Assembly (NCBI RefSeq): GCF_000235425.2
Contig: NZ_KI912266.1
Location: 6,613,141-6,677,140, forward strand
Length of the DNA: 64,000 nucleotides
Source of the DNA: Pseudofrankia saprophytica
GTDB taxonomy: Bacteria > Actinomycetota > Actinomycetes > Frankiales > Frankiaceae
Direction: 5' to 3'
Positions 44,403-52,541 of this stretch are shown here, one piece after another. The position numbers and the translations under genes are program-made. The notes beneath the pieces were generated by a model. It was not told the DNA's origin, did no database searches, and worked only from the letters and a program-made list of their open reading frames with translations. The stretch's first letter is position 1. Every line of letters starts with the position of its first letter.

Positions 44403-47400
44403 GCCGAAGCGCCCCCGGCCGCCGGTCCGGTGCGAGCATCGGGGATCCTCGACGGAGGCTCCTCCGTGGCCGCCCGCTGCCGTTCGGCCGTGATCCGGGA
44501 GAAATGCTCGTGCGCCAGGCGCAGGTCCCGTTCGCGGTCGACGGTGAAGAACGGGCCGACATAGGTCCGCGTCGGCCCTTGGAGCGTGTGCACCGCCCGG
44601 CCGAGCGAACGCTGCTTGTCCAGCTCCTTCGCGAGTTCGGCCGGCAGCTCCCGTCCGAAGCTGTCGTACCGGGCCTTGCGCTCGTACTGCTGGAGCACCG
44701 GGAACTGCGTCCGGTAGACCGTCACCAGCTCCTCAGCCGTCAGCCCGAGCATCACGGCCACGATCGCGTCAATCTCCACCAAGGCCTGCCGCCGATCCGC
44801 CGCCCGCCGCAGCGGCGTCGCCCACTCCCAGACCGGAGCGACCTCCCCAATCTCTGGCCGGTCCCGGTAGTCAACGCCAACTCCTAATGCCCACGCGTCG
44901 ATCGTCCAATCCGGCGAAAAAAGCTCCAGCCACAGCGGCGCATAGTCTCGGACCAGGCAGTTCAACCGCAGCGTCCGCAAGGCAAGCCGCGACTCCAACA
45001 CATGTTGCCGAATGTGTGGCAGCTTACTGAAGACACCGACCGTGACGTCCGCGATCCCAGCAGCCTTGATAAAGAAGTCGGACGTTAGCGCACTCCAGAA
45101 TCCAGCCGCGACTACGAGATCAAGATTATGGCCCACGGTGAGAGTATGGATCTGATTCATGTGCGTGGGCCCAGGCGGAAGGATCGCCGAATGAAGGCTG
45201 CGAACGGTAGCGGGATCGACTCTTCGACGCCACGCCAGACGAAAGTCATCACTACTGGGGTGAGAATTCCATTGGGGATAGGCAGCCCGAAATTCTTTCA
45301 TTGGTCGACTGCGCACATAATTTGACTTCGAAATAAATCCCTCATCAATCTTCTCGAGATCTAGAAGGCTGTAATCCATCTGATTGCGGGCGGTCGGATT
45401 CGGCTGCTGGAACAATGGATTGCCGACGGTTAGATGTGGACCTTGCAATATTGCTTCGTCCCACGATGGCGGGGTCGATGGGCGACGCTCGAACCATCCG
45501 CGTTGACGGTCCGCCGTCTCGTGCCACCCCGGAACCCAAGAATAGGCAAGTCGCCCAAAGCGTGGCGCCCGCGCCATCTGCCCTAGCACGCCGGCGCTTG
45601 ATCGGTTGACCGGGAAGAGCATTCTTGTACTTTCAGGCGACGCCTCAGGACCTTCGAGAAGGGCCGCCCACTGCCGAAGAACGTTCGTATCTACGGATGT
45701 AATTCGTGCCCGATGCGGTCGAGTGTCCCAGCGCCCGCCCTCGTCCCGCAATCCAGGCTCCGGCCCAGAGCCGTCGTGCACGAGGGACCGGTCGATAATG
45801 TCAGGCTGGTAGATCCATCCCGCATGGAAGAACGAAGGCTCCCTCATCCTTCCGTAGACATGGACCCCAAATCCCTGCTTGTGGCTAATTTCCGAGAAGA
45901 TTTTCATGCTGTTCTGGAATCCCCAGTGCCGGCGCAGCCGACGGTAGGACTCCAGGCGAAGATCCGCCGCCCGAGACTCTGTATAGTGCGACTCGGGATG
46001 CAATAGGGAAACGACGCCATTCGAAGCGGCGGATCTCCAGGTTTGGTCCATGAAGCATCGATACAGATCTGGCTGAAGTCCATGCAGGCGCGGTCGGTCA
46101 ACTGCGCTGCCAAAGTGCGCATTGGCGCCTTGCTGGTCAGCCCGCTGATCTATATACCAGGTTGCGGCGTCAGCCAAGGAAAAAGTGTACTCGCGACGCT
46201 CGATCTTCGTCTGCTCCGATGCGTCGGGAGCAAGAACCCACCACGGGTCGAACTCTGCCAGCACCCCGGCCTCGTCCCAGTCGGGGCGGACCCAGGGTGG
46301 GTTTCCAACCTGGAGGTCGAAGCCGCCCCGGGTGAAGACCTGGGGGAACTCCAGCTCCCAGTGGAAGAAGCCCTGCGTCTGAGCGATATCGGCGGCAACC
46401 GTCAGCCAGGGGTACTTGGCCAACGCCTCGTCGACGGGCAGTGAGAACGTGAATCCCAGGTCGAGCCTTTCGGCGGCGTCGAGGTCGCGCCAGGAGACGT
46501 CGCCGGTGAAGGTGGTCTGGCCGGCCTTCTCGGCGGCGAGCGTCCGGCGGTCCGCGGAGGTCACCCCGAGCAGGGCCTCCAGGCCGCCGAGCCAGGCTTG
46601 CCAGTCCGGCGGCGCGGTCGTCGTCGTCAGCGGCCACGACCAGAGCGCGCACCAGGCGTCCATGACCCGGCGAAGCCGCCGGTAGGCGTTGTCCTCGTCG
46701 CGCAGGAACGCCTCGACGTCCTCCCGGCGCACGGACTCGGCGGCGGTCCATTCTTCCCGGCGCTGCTCGTCGACGACCCGCGCCATACCGGTGAGCGCCG
46801 TCGGCTCGTCGGCCGTGCTGTCCGCTCCCCAGACCGCGGTGTCCCGCTGGATGCCCGCCTCGGCGAGGAGCAGCCGCCGGCGGGTCAGGTCCCAGAGCGC
46901 CTCTACTCGGAGAGCCAGTCTGCCGAGCCGCCCGCGGGTATGAGTGTCCGGGCTGCTGAGAATGCCCGAACGCCATTTCCGCAGCTCTTCGCGCTTCTCC
47001 GGGGCGTAGGTCTTCGCTTCGGGGGTGTCGATGACGGCGCCCCAGCCGGCGGCGGGGAGGAGGAAGTGGTGGATGCCCTCGCCAACGGAGGGAACGAAGC
47101 CGGGCGCGGTCGGGTCGTGCAGGCCGACGTCCTTGGGGACCGTCGTGAGCCATTTCTTGGCCTTGAGCAGGCCAGGGTCGTAGACGGCGCGGCGGGCGCC
47201 GATGAGGCTGTTGCCGCGGCGCAGGTGCAGGCCGAACCAGGGGGCGGCGAGGCCGGCCTGCATGGTGTCGAGCCACAGCGACACCTCGGCGAGCTCGACG
47301 GCGGTGGCGTTGAGGTCTACGCCGTAGACCTGGTGCAGCGCAAGGTAGGCCTTCACGCGTTGCAGCTCGGCTGGGTAGTCCTCCGCCGGGATGCGGACGC

Positions 47401-49393
47401 CGGCCTCGTCCTGGGCGCGGCGCAGGTATTCGGCGGCGAGCTGGCGGACGGCCTCGATGGCGAATGCGCCAGACCCGAGCGCTGGCTCGCAGATCGTCAG
47501 CCGCAGAATGTCGGCGGCCTTCGTCTGCACGCCGTCCTGGTCGAGCAGTTCGGCGAGCGCGTGGTGAACGACGGAGCGGGTCAGCGACTCGGGCGTGTAG
47601 TAGGACGCGGACTGCTGGCGTTCCCGGCCGGCGAGGCGGAACACGAACGAGCCGCGCCGGTGCAGCACCGGCTTCGGCTCGCCGGTCTGCTCGTCCTTCT
47701 CCCGGACCAGGGAATCGGCGAGGACTTTGTCGTCCCAGACCCGGTCGGCGGGGACGAGCCAGGTGCCGCCGGACGGGTCGCCGCCCTTCGCGACCTCGTA
47801 AAGGTCGGTCTCGGCGATCATGCCGGACCAGGACATCAGACCCTCGTAGACCGCGCCGAGCTGGTTGATGCCCAGCTCGCCGTAGGAGATGAAGCCGCGG
47901 TCCTCGTTCTTCTTCACCGGGGTGAGCAGCAGATGGCCCAGCACCTGCTGCAGCGCCTCGTTCCCGAGCCCGACCTCGTCGATCAGCGCCGTCGCGGCCG
48001 GCGCGAACAGGTCGGACCGCAGTGCCTGGAACACCAGCCGATCCCCGACACTCACGGCGTCGTAGCCGCCGTCGTCCTCGGCCAGCTCGTCGGCGCCGGT
48101 GAGGAGGCTGCCGGCGCCGGCGGGGCCGCGCTCGGCGGCGCCGCCCGCGTGCCGCGCCGCGGAACTGTTGATCTCCGCGTTCCGCGGAACGCCACCGCCA
48201 CCCGCGACGCGCCGGGCGACCGGGCCGTCGATCTCCGCGTTCCGCGGAACGCCGCCAGCGGCATTCCGCGCGGCGGCGCGGCGGGGGTCGAAGCCCTCCT
48301 CGACGAGGCGGAACAGCAGCGCGAGCGAGTCGTAGAGGTAGGTGCCGTTGCGGGAGCGGTCGCTGGACAGGTCGGTGAGGATCACGTCGCGCAGCCGGTC
48401 GAGGCCGTAGCCCGCCTGATACTCGGGCGCGCCGACGGGCAGCACCTCCAACTGCGGCGACGCCTCGGCGTAGAGCAGGAAGAGGATCCGGTAGAGGAAG
48501 CGCAGCGCCTGGCGGGCAAGATCGCGGCCGAGGCCGGGCACGCCCAGCACCGGCAGGCCGCGGGCGGCCCGCCGGGCGACCACGTCGTTCGCGAGGATCG
48601 AGATCGACAGCCGCACGCCGGTCCGCAGCCCGGCGGAGACGCCGACGGTGTGCTGGACGGACTTCTCCAGCAGGCCGAGCCACGGCGCCTGGCCGTCGTC
48701 GGCGGGCAGCAGCAGGTCGGGGCCGAGCATCGCGGCGGCGTGCTCCAGCTCGCCGGCGCGTTTCGTGTCGCGCCGGTCGGCGACGACGCCGAGGTCGACG
48801 GCGAGCCAGCGGCCCTCGGCCCAGCGGGCCCGTTCGGCGAGCATCAGCCAGCGGCCGGCCTGGACGAGCACGAACGGTGGCGCGTCGTCGGTCAGGAAGA
48901 TCGTCGAAACGGTCTTCGCCAGTGCGTCCTGGGGCTTGCCGTCCACCGTCGCCGGGTCGAATAGCAGCCCGCTCGCCGCGTCGAGGAGCTCTTCGACGGC
49001 GGAGACAGGCCGGGCCTCGACGACGAGCAGCGCGGTTCCGGTCGCCGACGGGTGGACGACGGCGGTAGGTAGTCGCACCTCGTCGCCGGACCGGTCCGAC
49101 TTCCAGGAGACCGGATTGCGATCCAGCAGTAACGCGCGCCGGACCTCGCGATGGGTCTCGCGGACCGAGTCGTCGGACGGGTCCTCGCCCAGCGCGCCGA
49201 ACCGGCGGGCGAGTGTCGTCGCCGCGTCGCGCAGCGCCGACCGGGCACTCGGATGGCCGGCCGCCTCGGTCTCGTCCCAGCGGTCCCGCAGGGCGAGGAC
49301 CTCGGCGAGGAAGGTGCCGCCGCGCCCGTCCGAGGTGAGGTAGTGCTCCGAGATCCAGGACTCGCCGACGACGATGGCGTCGAAGCTGGGCAT
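44399..49393 (-). CDS. large Eco57I/DrmMI-like DNA adenine methylase, possibly type IIG
   Basis: A 1664-residue protein. Catalytic motifs are CEPALGSGAFAIEAVRQLAA (SAM binding), VYGVDLNATAVELAEVSLWL and NPPWVRPDW (motif IV of N6-adenine methylases). The N-terminal ~500 residues are long and contain ALLVVEARPVSAVEELLD, which could be part of a nuclease or a scaffold. A Gly/Ala linker contains GGVPRNAEI twice. The C-terminal third (about residues 1065-1500) should hold the target recognition domain, and its DNA is visibly lower in GC than the rest of the gene. ATG overlaps the SNF2 stop (TGATG), so the proteins are coupled. It is expected to mark host DNA or provide the recognition part of the defence system. 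Confidence 0.85.
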   Translation of the reverse strand: MPSFDAIVVGESWISEHYLTSDGRGGTFLAEVLALRDRWDETEAAGHPSARSALRDAATTLARRFGALGEDPSDDSVRETHREVRRALLLDRNPVSWKSDRSGDEVRLPTAVVHPSATGTALLVVEARPVSAVEELLDAASGLLFDPATVDGKPQDALAKTVSTIFLTDDAPPFVLVQAGRWLMLAERARWAEGRWLAVDLGVVADRRDTKRAGELEHAAAMLGPDLLLPADDGQAPWLGLLEKSVQHTVGVSAGLRTGVRLSISILANDVVARRAARGLPVLGVPGLGRDLARQALRFLYRILFLLYAEASPQLEVLPVGAPEYQAGYGLDRLRDVILTDLSSDRSRNGTYLYDSLALLFRLVEEGFDPRRAAARNAAGGVPRNAEIDGPVARRVAGGGGVPRNAEINSSAARHAGGAAERGPAGAGSLLTGADELAEDDGGYDAVSVGDRLVFQALRSDLFAPAATALIDEVGLGNEALQQVLGHLLLTPVKKNEDRGFISYGELGINQLGAVYEGLMSWSGMIAETDLYEVAKGGDPSGGTWLVPADRVWDDKVLADSLVREKDEQTGEPKPVLHRRGSFVFRLAGRERQQSASYYTPESLTRSVVHHALAELLDQDGVQTKAADILRLTICEPALGSGAFAIEAVRQLAAEYLRRAQDEAGVRIPAEDYPAELQRVKAYLALHQVYGVDLNATAVELAEVSLWLDTMQAGLAAPWFGLHLRRGNSLIGARRAVYDPGLLKAKKWLTTVPKDVGLHDPTAPGFVPSVGEGIHHFLLPAAGWGAVIDTPEAKTYAPEKREELRKWRSGILSSPDTHTRGRLGRLALRVEALWDLTRRRLLLAEAGIQRDTAVWGADSTADEPTALTGMARVVDEQRREEWTAAESVRREDVEAFLRDEDNAYRRLRRVMDAWCALWSWPLTTTTAPPDWQAWLGGLEALLGVTSADRRTLAAEKAGQTTFTGDVSWRDLDAAERLDLGFTFSLPVDEALAKYPWLTVAADIAQTQGFFHWELEFPQVFTRGGFDLQVGNPPWVRPDWDEAGVLAEFDPWWVLAPDASEQTKIERREYTFSLADAATWYIDQRADQQGANAHFGSAVDRPRLHGLQPDLYRCFMDQTWRSAASNGVVSLLHPESHYTESRAADLRLESYRRLRRHWGFQNSMKIFSEISHKQGFGVHVYGRMREPSFFHAGWIYQPDIIDRSLVHDGSGPEPGLRDEGGRWDTRPHRARITSVDTNVLRQWAALLEGPEASPESTRMLFPVNRSSAGVLGQMARAPRFGRLAYSWVPGWHETADRQRGWFERRPSTPPSWDEAILQGPHLTVGNPLFQQPNPTARNQMDYSLLDLEKIDEGFISKSNYVRSRPMKEFRAAYPQWNSHPSSDDFRLAWRRRVDPATVRSLHSAILPPGPTHMNQIHTLTVGHNLDLVVAAGFWSALTSDFFIKAAGIADVTVGVFSKLPHIRQHVLESRLALRTLRLNCLVRDYAPLWLELFSPDWTIDAWALGVGVDYRDRPEIGEVAPVWEWATPLRRAADRRQALVEIDAIVAVMLGLTAEELVTVYRTQFPVLQQYERKARYDSFGRELPAELAKELDKQRSLGRAVHTLQGPTRTYVGPFFTVDRERDLRLAHEHFSRITAERQRAATEEPPSRIPDARTGPAAGGASA
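48170..48253. repeat. 24-bp exact repeat with 16-bp palindrome inside the methylase gene
   Basis: Two identical 24-base copies at 48170-48193 and 48230-48253, 60 bases apart. Each holds GCGTTCCGCGGAACGC, a perfect 16-bp palindrome. They encode the two GGVPRNAEI segments of a flexible linker. A third, partial GCGTTCC-like word (CATTCCGCG) follows. They may be a small palindromic element tolerated in frame. Confidence 0.7.
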
Positions 49394-52300
49394 CAGTTTG
49401 GTTCTCCCAGGGGCATGGGGATGACGACGGCCAGGGGGCGTAGCAGCCGCTGACTCGCCTTCAGGGACAGCGCGATCTCTTCTTCCAGGCTGACCCGGCG
49501 GGCGAGGCGGCGGACCTTGGCCCGCGCGGCGCCGGTGAGCTCCAGTTCGAGCTGCGCGGCCTGCGCCCGCCACCGCCCCTGCCGGCCGGACCACGCCTGC
49601 AGCCGGCGGTCGAGGTCGGCGTGCTGGGTCTGCTCGGCGAGGTCGAGCGCGGCGGACGCCGCGTCGAGCGCGGCAGGTACCAACGCCGCCAGTTCGGGGG
49701 TGACGGTCGCGGCACCTGGGTTGACCGGTGCCTGGTCGGTCAGGCCCGTGCTTTCGAATAGTTCCAGGCCGTCGACCACTTGTGCGAACGGCAACGCGGC
49801 GCTGCCGGTCGGGAACTCGACGGACACCAGCTGACGGGTGACGACCTGGCCGCGCCGGTTCATGAGCGTCGCGAGGACCAGCACCCGCGGGATGTCGACC
49901 GTTCCATGGACGAGGGGCACCTCGTTACGACCGGATGCGGCCAACACCTTGTCCGCGGCCCAGTCGAGGACGGGGTGCAGCGGGGAGAGGAAGTGCGCCT
50001 CCGGCCAGGTCGACCCATGGGGTGGGACCACCTCGCGCACGGTGACGGTGTCGCCCTTGGTCGACCTGGCCGCCGGCCGGCCGCGGCGTTTCGGCGCGGC
50101 GGCGCCTTCGCGGGCGGTGCGCAGGCTGTCGAGCGCGACCTCCGGCGCGGTGGCCAGCAGTAGCTGCTGACGGACGCCACGCTCGGTGACGTACGACGCG
50201 GGCAGCGCGTCGAGGCGGGTCCGCAGGTCACGCGGCGGGGTCAGCGAGACGAGCGCCGCGCCCTGGTGCACCGTCCAGCCGACGCCGCCGCTGCCCGGCG
50301 GGGCGCCCCGCTCCTCGGTCGGCGGGCGCGTCGGCTGGTCGTAGACCTCGGCGAGGGCGTCCTGCAAGAACGCGAGGTCGGTCGGGTAAAGCGATTCGCG
50401 CGCCCTGGTCGGCGGCGGTGGCGGCAGCTCGGTGGTCGCGGCAGCGGCGGCGAAGTCGGTGTCGAACTCGTCGCCGAACATCGCCATCAGGTCGTCGTCA
50501 CCGGCCGCGGCGCCAGCGTCGGGGATGAGGTCGTCGAGATCGCGGTGGCGGGCCAGCGCGTCGCGGATCGCACCCTCTTCGGCCTTCGGCGAGTGCAGGT
50601 GCATCAGCGTCGCCGCGTCGCCGAGCGTGCTGTGCGCCAGATGCTCCTTGGCGAGCAGCTTTTCGAGCACGCGGACGTCGCCGCTGAAGTGCTCGTCGGA
50701 CGGGGTGAGCGCGAGCGCGGCGATCTGCGGCGGGTACTGCTGGCCGTAGCGATCGATCCGGCCATTTCGCTGCTCTATGCGTATGAGCGACCACGGGATG
50801 TCGATGTGCACGAGGTGGTGGCACTGGGCGTGCAGGTTGACGCCCTCGCTGGCCACATCGCCGGTGATGAGGACGCGTATCGGGCTCGCGGCAGTCTTGA
50901 AATCGTCGACGATGCGTTCCTGCTCGATGTCCGGCAGCGCGCCGTGCATGACGGCGATTTGGTCACGGGTGAGGCCGAGCAGCGGCGCCAGGTTGGTCGC
51001 GAGCCAGCCGAGAGTGGCGACCCGCTCGGCGAACAGCACCGCCCGGGTCGGCGAGCCCGCACCGACGCCCACCTTGCGCAGATAGTCCGCGAGAACGGTC
51101 AGCTTGCCGTTGGTCTTGGTGCCCTGCCGGCTGACGGCGGTCTCCGCCAGCTCGCGTAGTCGTTCGAGCGCTTGGCGTTCCCGTTCGGTGTCGCGGTCGG
51201 TCAGCGCGCTGATCCGCTTCAGCCTGCCTTCGGTCGTCTCCAGCAGCGCGGCCGGGGACGACAGGAACGCCTTCGCCAACGTCCAAGGGAACAGTGCCGC
51301 TCCCTTGCCGGACACCGGGGAGGTCGCGCCGGGGCGCGGATAGAGCCACGTCGTCGACAGCTCGGTGGCGATCGCGTCCTCGGCCGGCGACGGGGTCACC
51401 GGGATGACCAGCGGTTCCGGCCGCGGCGCCCAGTCGGCGCCGACCTCCGCGGCGACCTCCGGGGAGTTGCGGTGCCGGCGGACGAACAGCCGGGTGACGT
51501 CCTGGACGTCATACTCGCCGTCCGGGCCGACCGCCGTCGGGTCGAGCAGTCGCAGCAGCTCGGCGAACGAGTCCTTCTTGCCGTTGTGCGGCGTTGCCGA
51601 AGCGAGGATCAGCGCCTCGGCGTTCGGCGCCAGCACCCGGGCCAGCTCGTTGTTCAGCGTGCCGACATTGGTCAGATTGTGGGACTCGTCGATGACGACG
51701 ACGTCCCAGCGGTGCTTCTCCAGGAACGAGCGGTACCGCGGTGACTTCAACGTGTCGATCGAGACGATGATCCGCCGGTAGAAGGTGAACGGATTGCGGT
51801 TCGCCGGCAGCTTCTGGCGGACTCGCTGCAGCCCGTCGGAGTCCAGGCGGACCAGCGGCAGGCCGAACCGGCACCACAGCTCGTGCTGCATCTGCTCCAG
51901 CACATGGCGCGGAGTGACCACCAGGACCCGGTCGGCGCGTCCCCGCCTCGTCAGCTCGGCCAACAGCATGCCGATCTCCAGCGTCTTCCCGAGCCCGACC
52001 GCGTCGGCGATCAGCACCCGAGGGCGCAGGTTCTCCGGCGCCAATGCGTGCGCGACCGCCTGACGCTGGTAGTTCAGCCGGTTGACCAGCATCCCGTCGG
52101 ACACGGTCAGCGCCGGGTCGCCGAACGGCATCGGCGTGCGCCGCAGCGTCGCCTCCAGCCACAGCCGGGTCCGGCGATGCTTCGGCGACGCGTCCGACCG
52201 CAGCACGGCCTTGCGCGGGTCGAGCACGGTGATGTCCCGGTCGAGCGCGGTGAAGAACGTTGCGGCTGTCTCGCGAACCAGCTCGCTCAGCCCGACGACG

Positions 52301-52398
52301 TCCAGCCGCCAGTCATCCCAGGCGGCCCGCTCCGCCGCCGTGACCAGCCATTCCTCATCCCGGGCAACAACCACACACCCCGGCGCAAACGTGACCAT
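49393..52398 (-). CDS. SNF2-family helicase (DrmD-like), first gene of the defence operon
   Basis: A 1001-residue superfamily 2 translocase. Motifs: LNYQRQAVAHAL (Q-like), VLIADAVGLGKTLEIGMLLA (about 128-147), VVVIDESHNLTNVGTLNNEL (about 236), ALILASATPHNGKKDSFAEL, then GDVASEGVNLHAQCHHLVHI and RIEQRNGRIDRYGQQYPP of the helicase-C domain. The sequence order and length fit DrmD of class 1 DISARM, or the RapA-like helicases of related systems. The C-terminal ~300 residues are unrecognised. It starts at ATG 52398, just behind a G-rich ribosome site, and is divergent from the NACHT gene. Confidence 0.85.
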   Translation of the reverse strand: MVTFAPGCVVVARDEEWLVTAAERAAWDDWRLDVVGLSELVRETAATFFTALDRDITVLDPRKAVLRSDASPKHRRTRLWLEATLRRTPMPFGDPALTVSDGMLVNRLNYQRQAVAHALAPENLRPRVLIADAVGLGKTLEIGMLLAELTRRGRADRVLVVTPRHVLEQMQHELWCRFGLPLVRLDSDGLQRVRQKLPANRNPFTFYRRIIVSIDTLKSPRYRSFLEKHRWDVVVIDESHNLTNVGTLNNELARVLAPNAEALILASATPHNGKKDSFAELLRLLDPTAVGPDGEYDVQDVTRLFVRRHRNSPEVAAEVGADWAPRPEPLVIPVTPSPAEDAIATELSTTWLYPRPGATSPVSGKGAALFPWTLAKAFLSSPAALLETTEGRLKRISALTDRDTERERQALERLRELAETAVSRQGTKTNGKLTVLADYLRKVGVGAGSPTRAVLFAERVATLGWLATNLAPLLGLTRDQIAVMHGALPDIEQERIVDDFKTAASPIRVLITGDVASEGVNLHAQCHHLVHIDIPWSLIRIEQRNGRIDRYGQQYPPQIAALALTPSDEHFSGDVRVLEKLLAKEHLAHSTLGDAATLMHLHSPKAEEGAIRDALARHRDLDDLIPDAGAAAGDDDLMAMFGDEFDTDFAAAAATTELPPPPPTRARESLYPTDLAFLQDALAEVYDQPTRPPTEERGAPPGSGGVGWTVHQGAALVSLTPPRDLRTRLDALPASYVTERGVRQQLLLATAPEVALDSLRTAREGAAAPKRRGRPAARSTKGDTVTVREVVPPHGSTWPEAHFLSPLHPVLDWAADKVLAASGRNEVPLVHGTVDIPRVLVLATLMNRRGQVVTRQLVSVEFPTGSAALPFAQVVDGLELFESTGLTDQAPVNPGAATVTPELAALVPAALDAASAALDLAEQTQHADLDRRLQAWSGRQGRWRAQAAQLELELTGAARAKVRRLARRVSLEEEIALSLKASQRLLRPLAVVIPMPLGEPN

Positions 52399-52482
52399 GC
52401 CCCCGCCCCCCTGGCCCAGGGGGTAATCAGCCCGTCTGCGCCGAAGCGTGAGCGTACTGCTACCTAGGCGATATTTGTTAGC

Positions 52483-52505
52483 GATGCGGCAATATTGTCC
52501 GCATC
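52483..52505. promoter_or_regulatory. dyad in the divergent promoter of SNF2 and NACHT genes
   Basis: GATGCGG (52483-52489) and CCGCATC (52499-52505) are inverted repeats around CAATATTGT, itself nearly symmetric. The site is AT-rich at its centre in GC-rich surroundings. It lies 85 bases before the SNF2 start and 36 bases before the preferred NACHT start, and may coordinate both. Confidence 0.5.
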
Positions 52506-52541
52506 GTGCGCCGGTCTCCGGCTACACGCTGCGCCACGTCC

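Noticed and set aside
46170..48964. Long open frames in both other directions over the methylase gene
   Set aside because: They are shadows of the methylase gene, whose SAM-binding and NPPW motifs fix the true frame.
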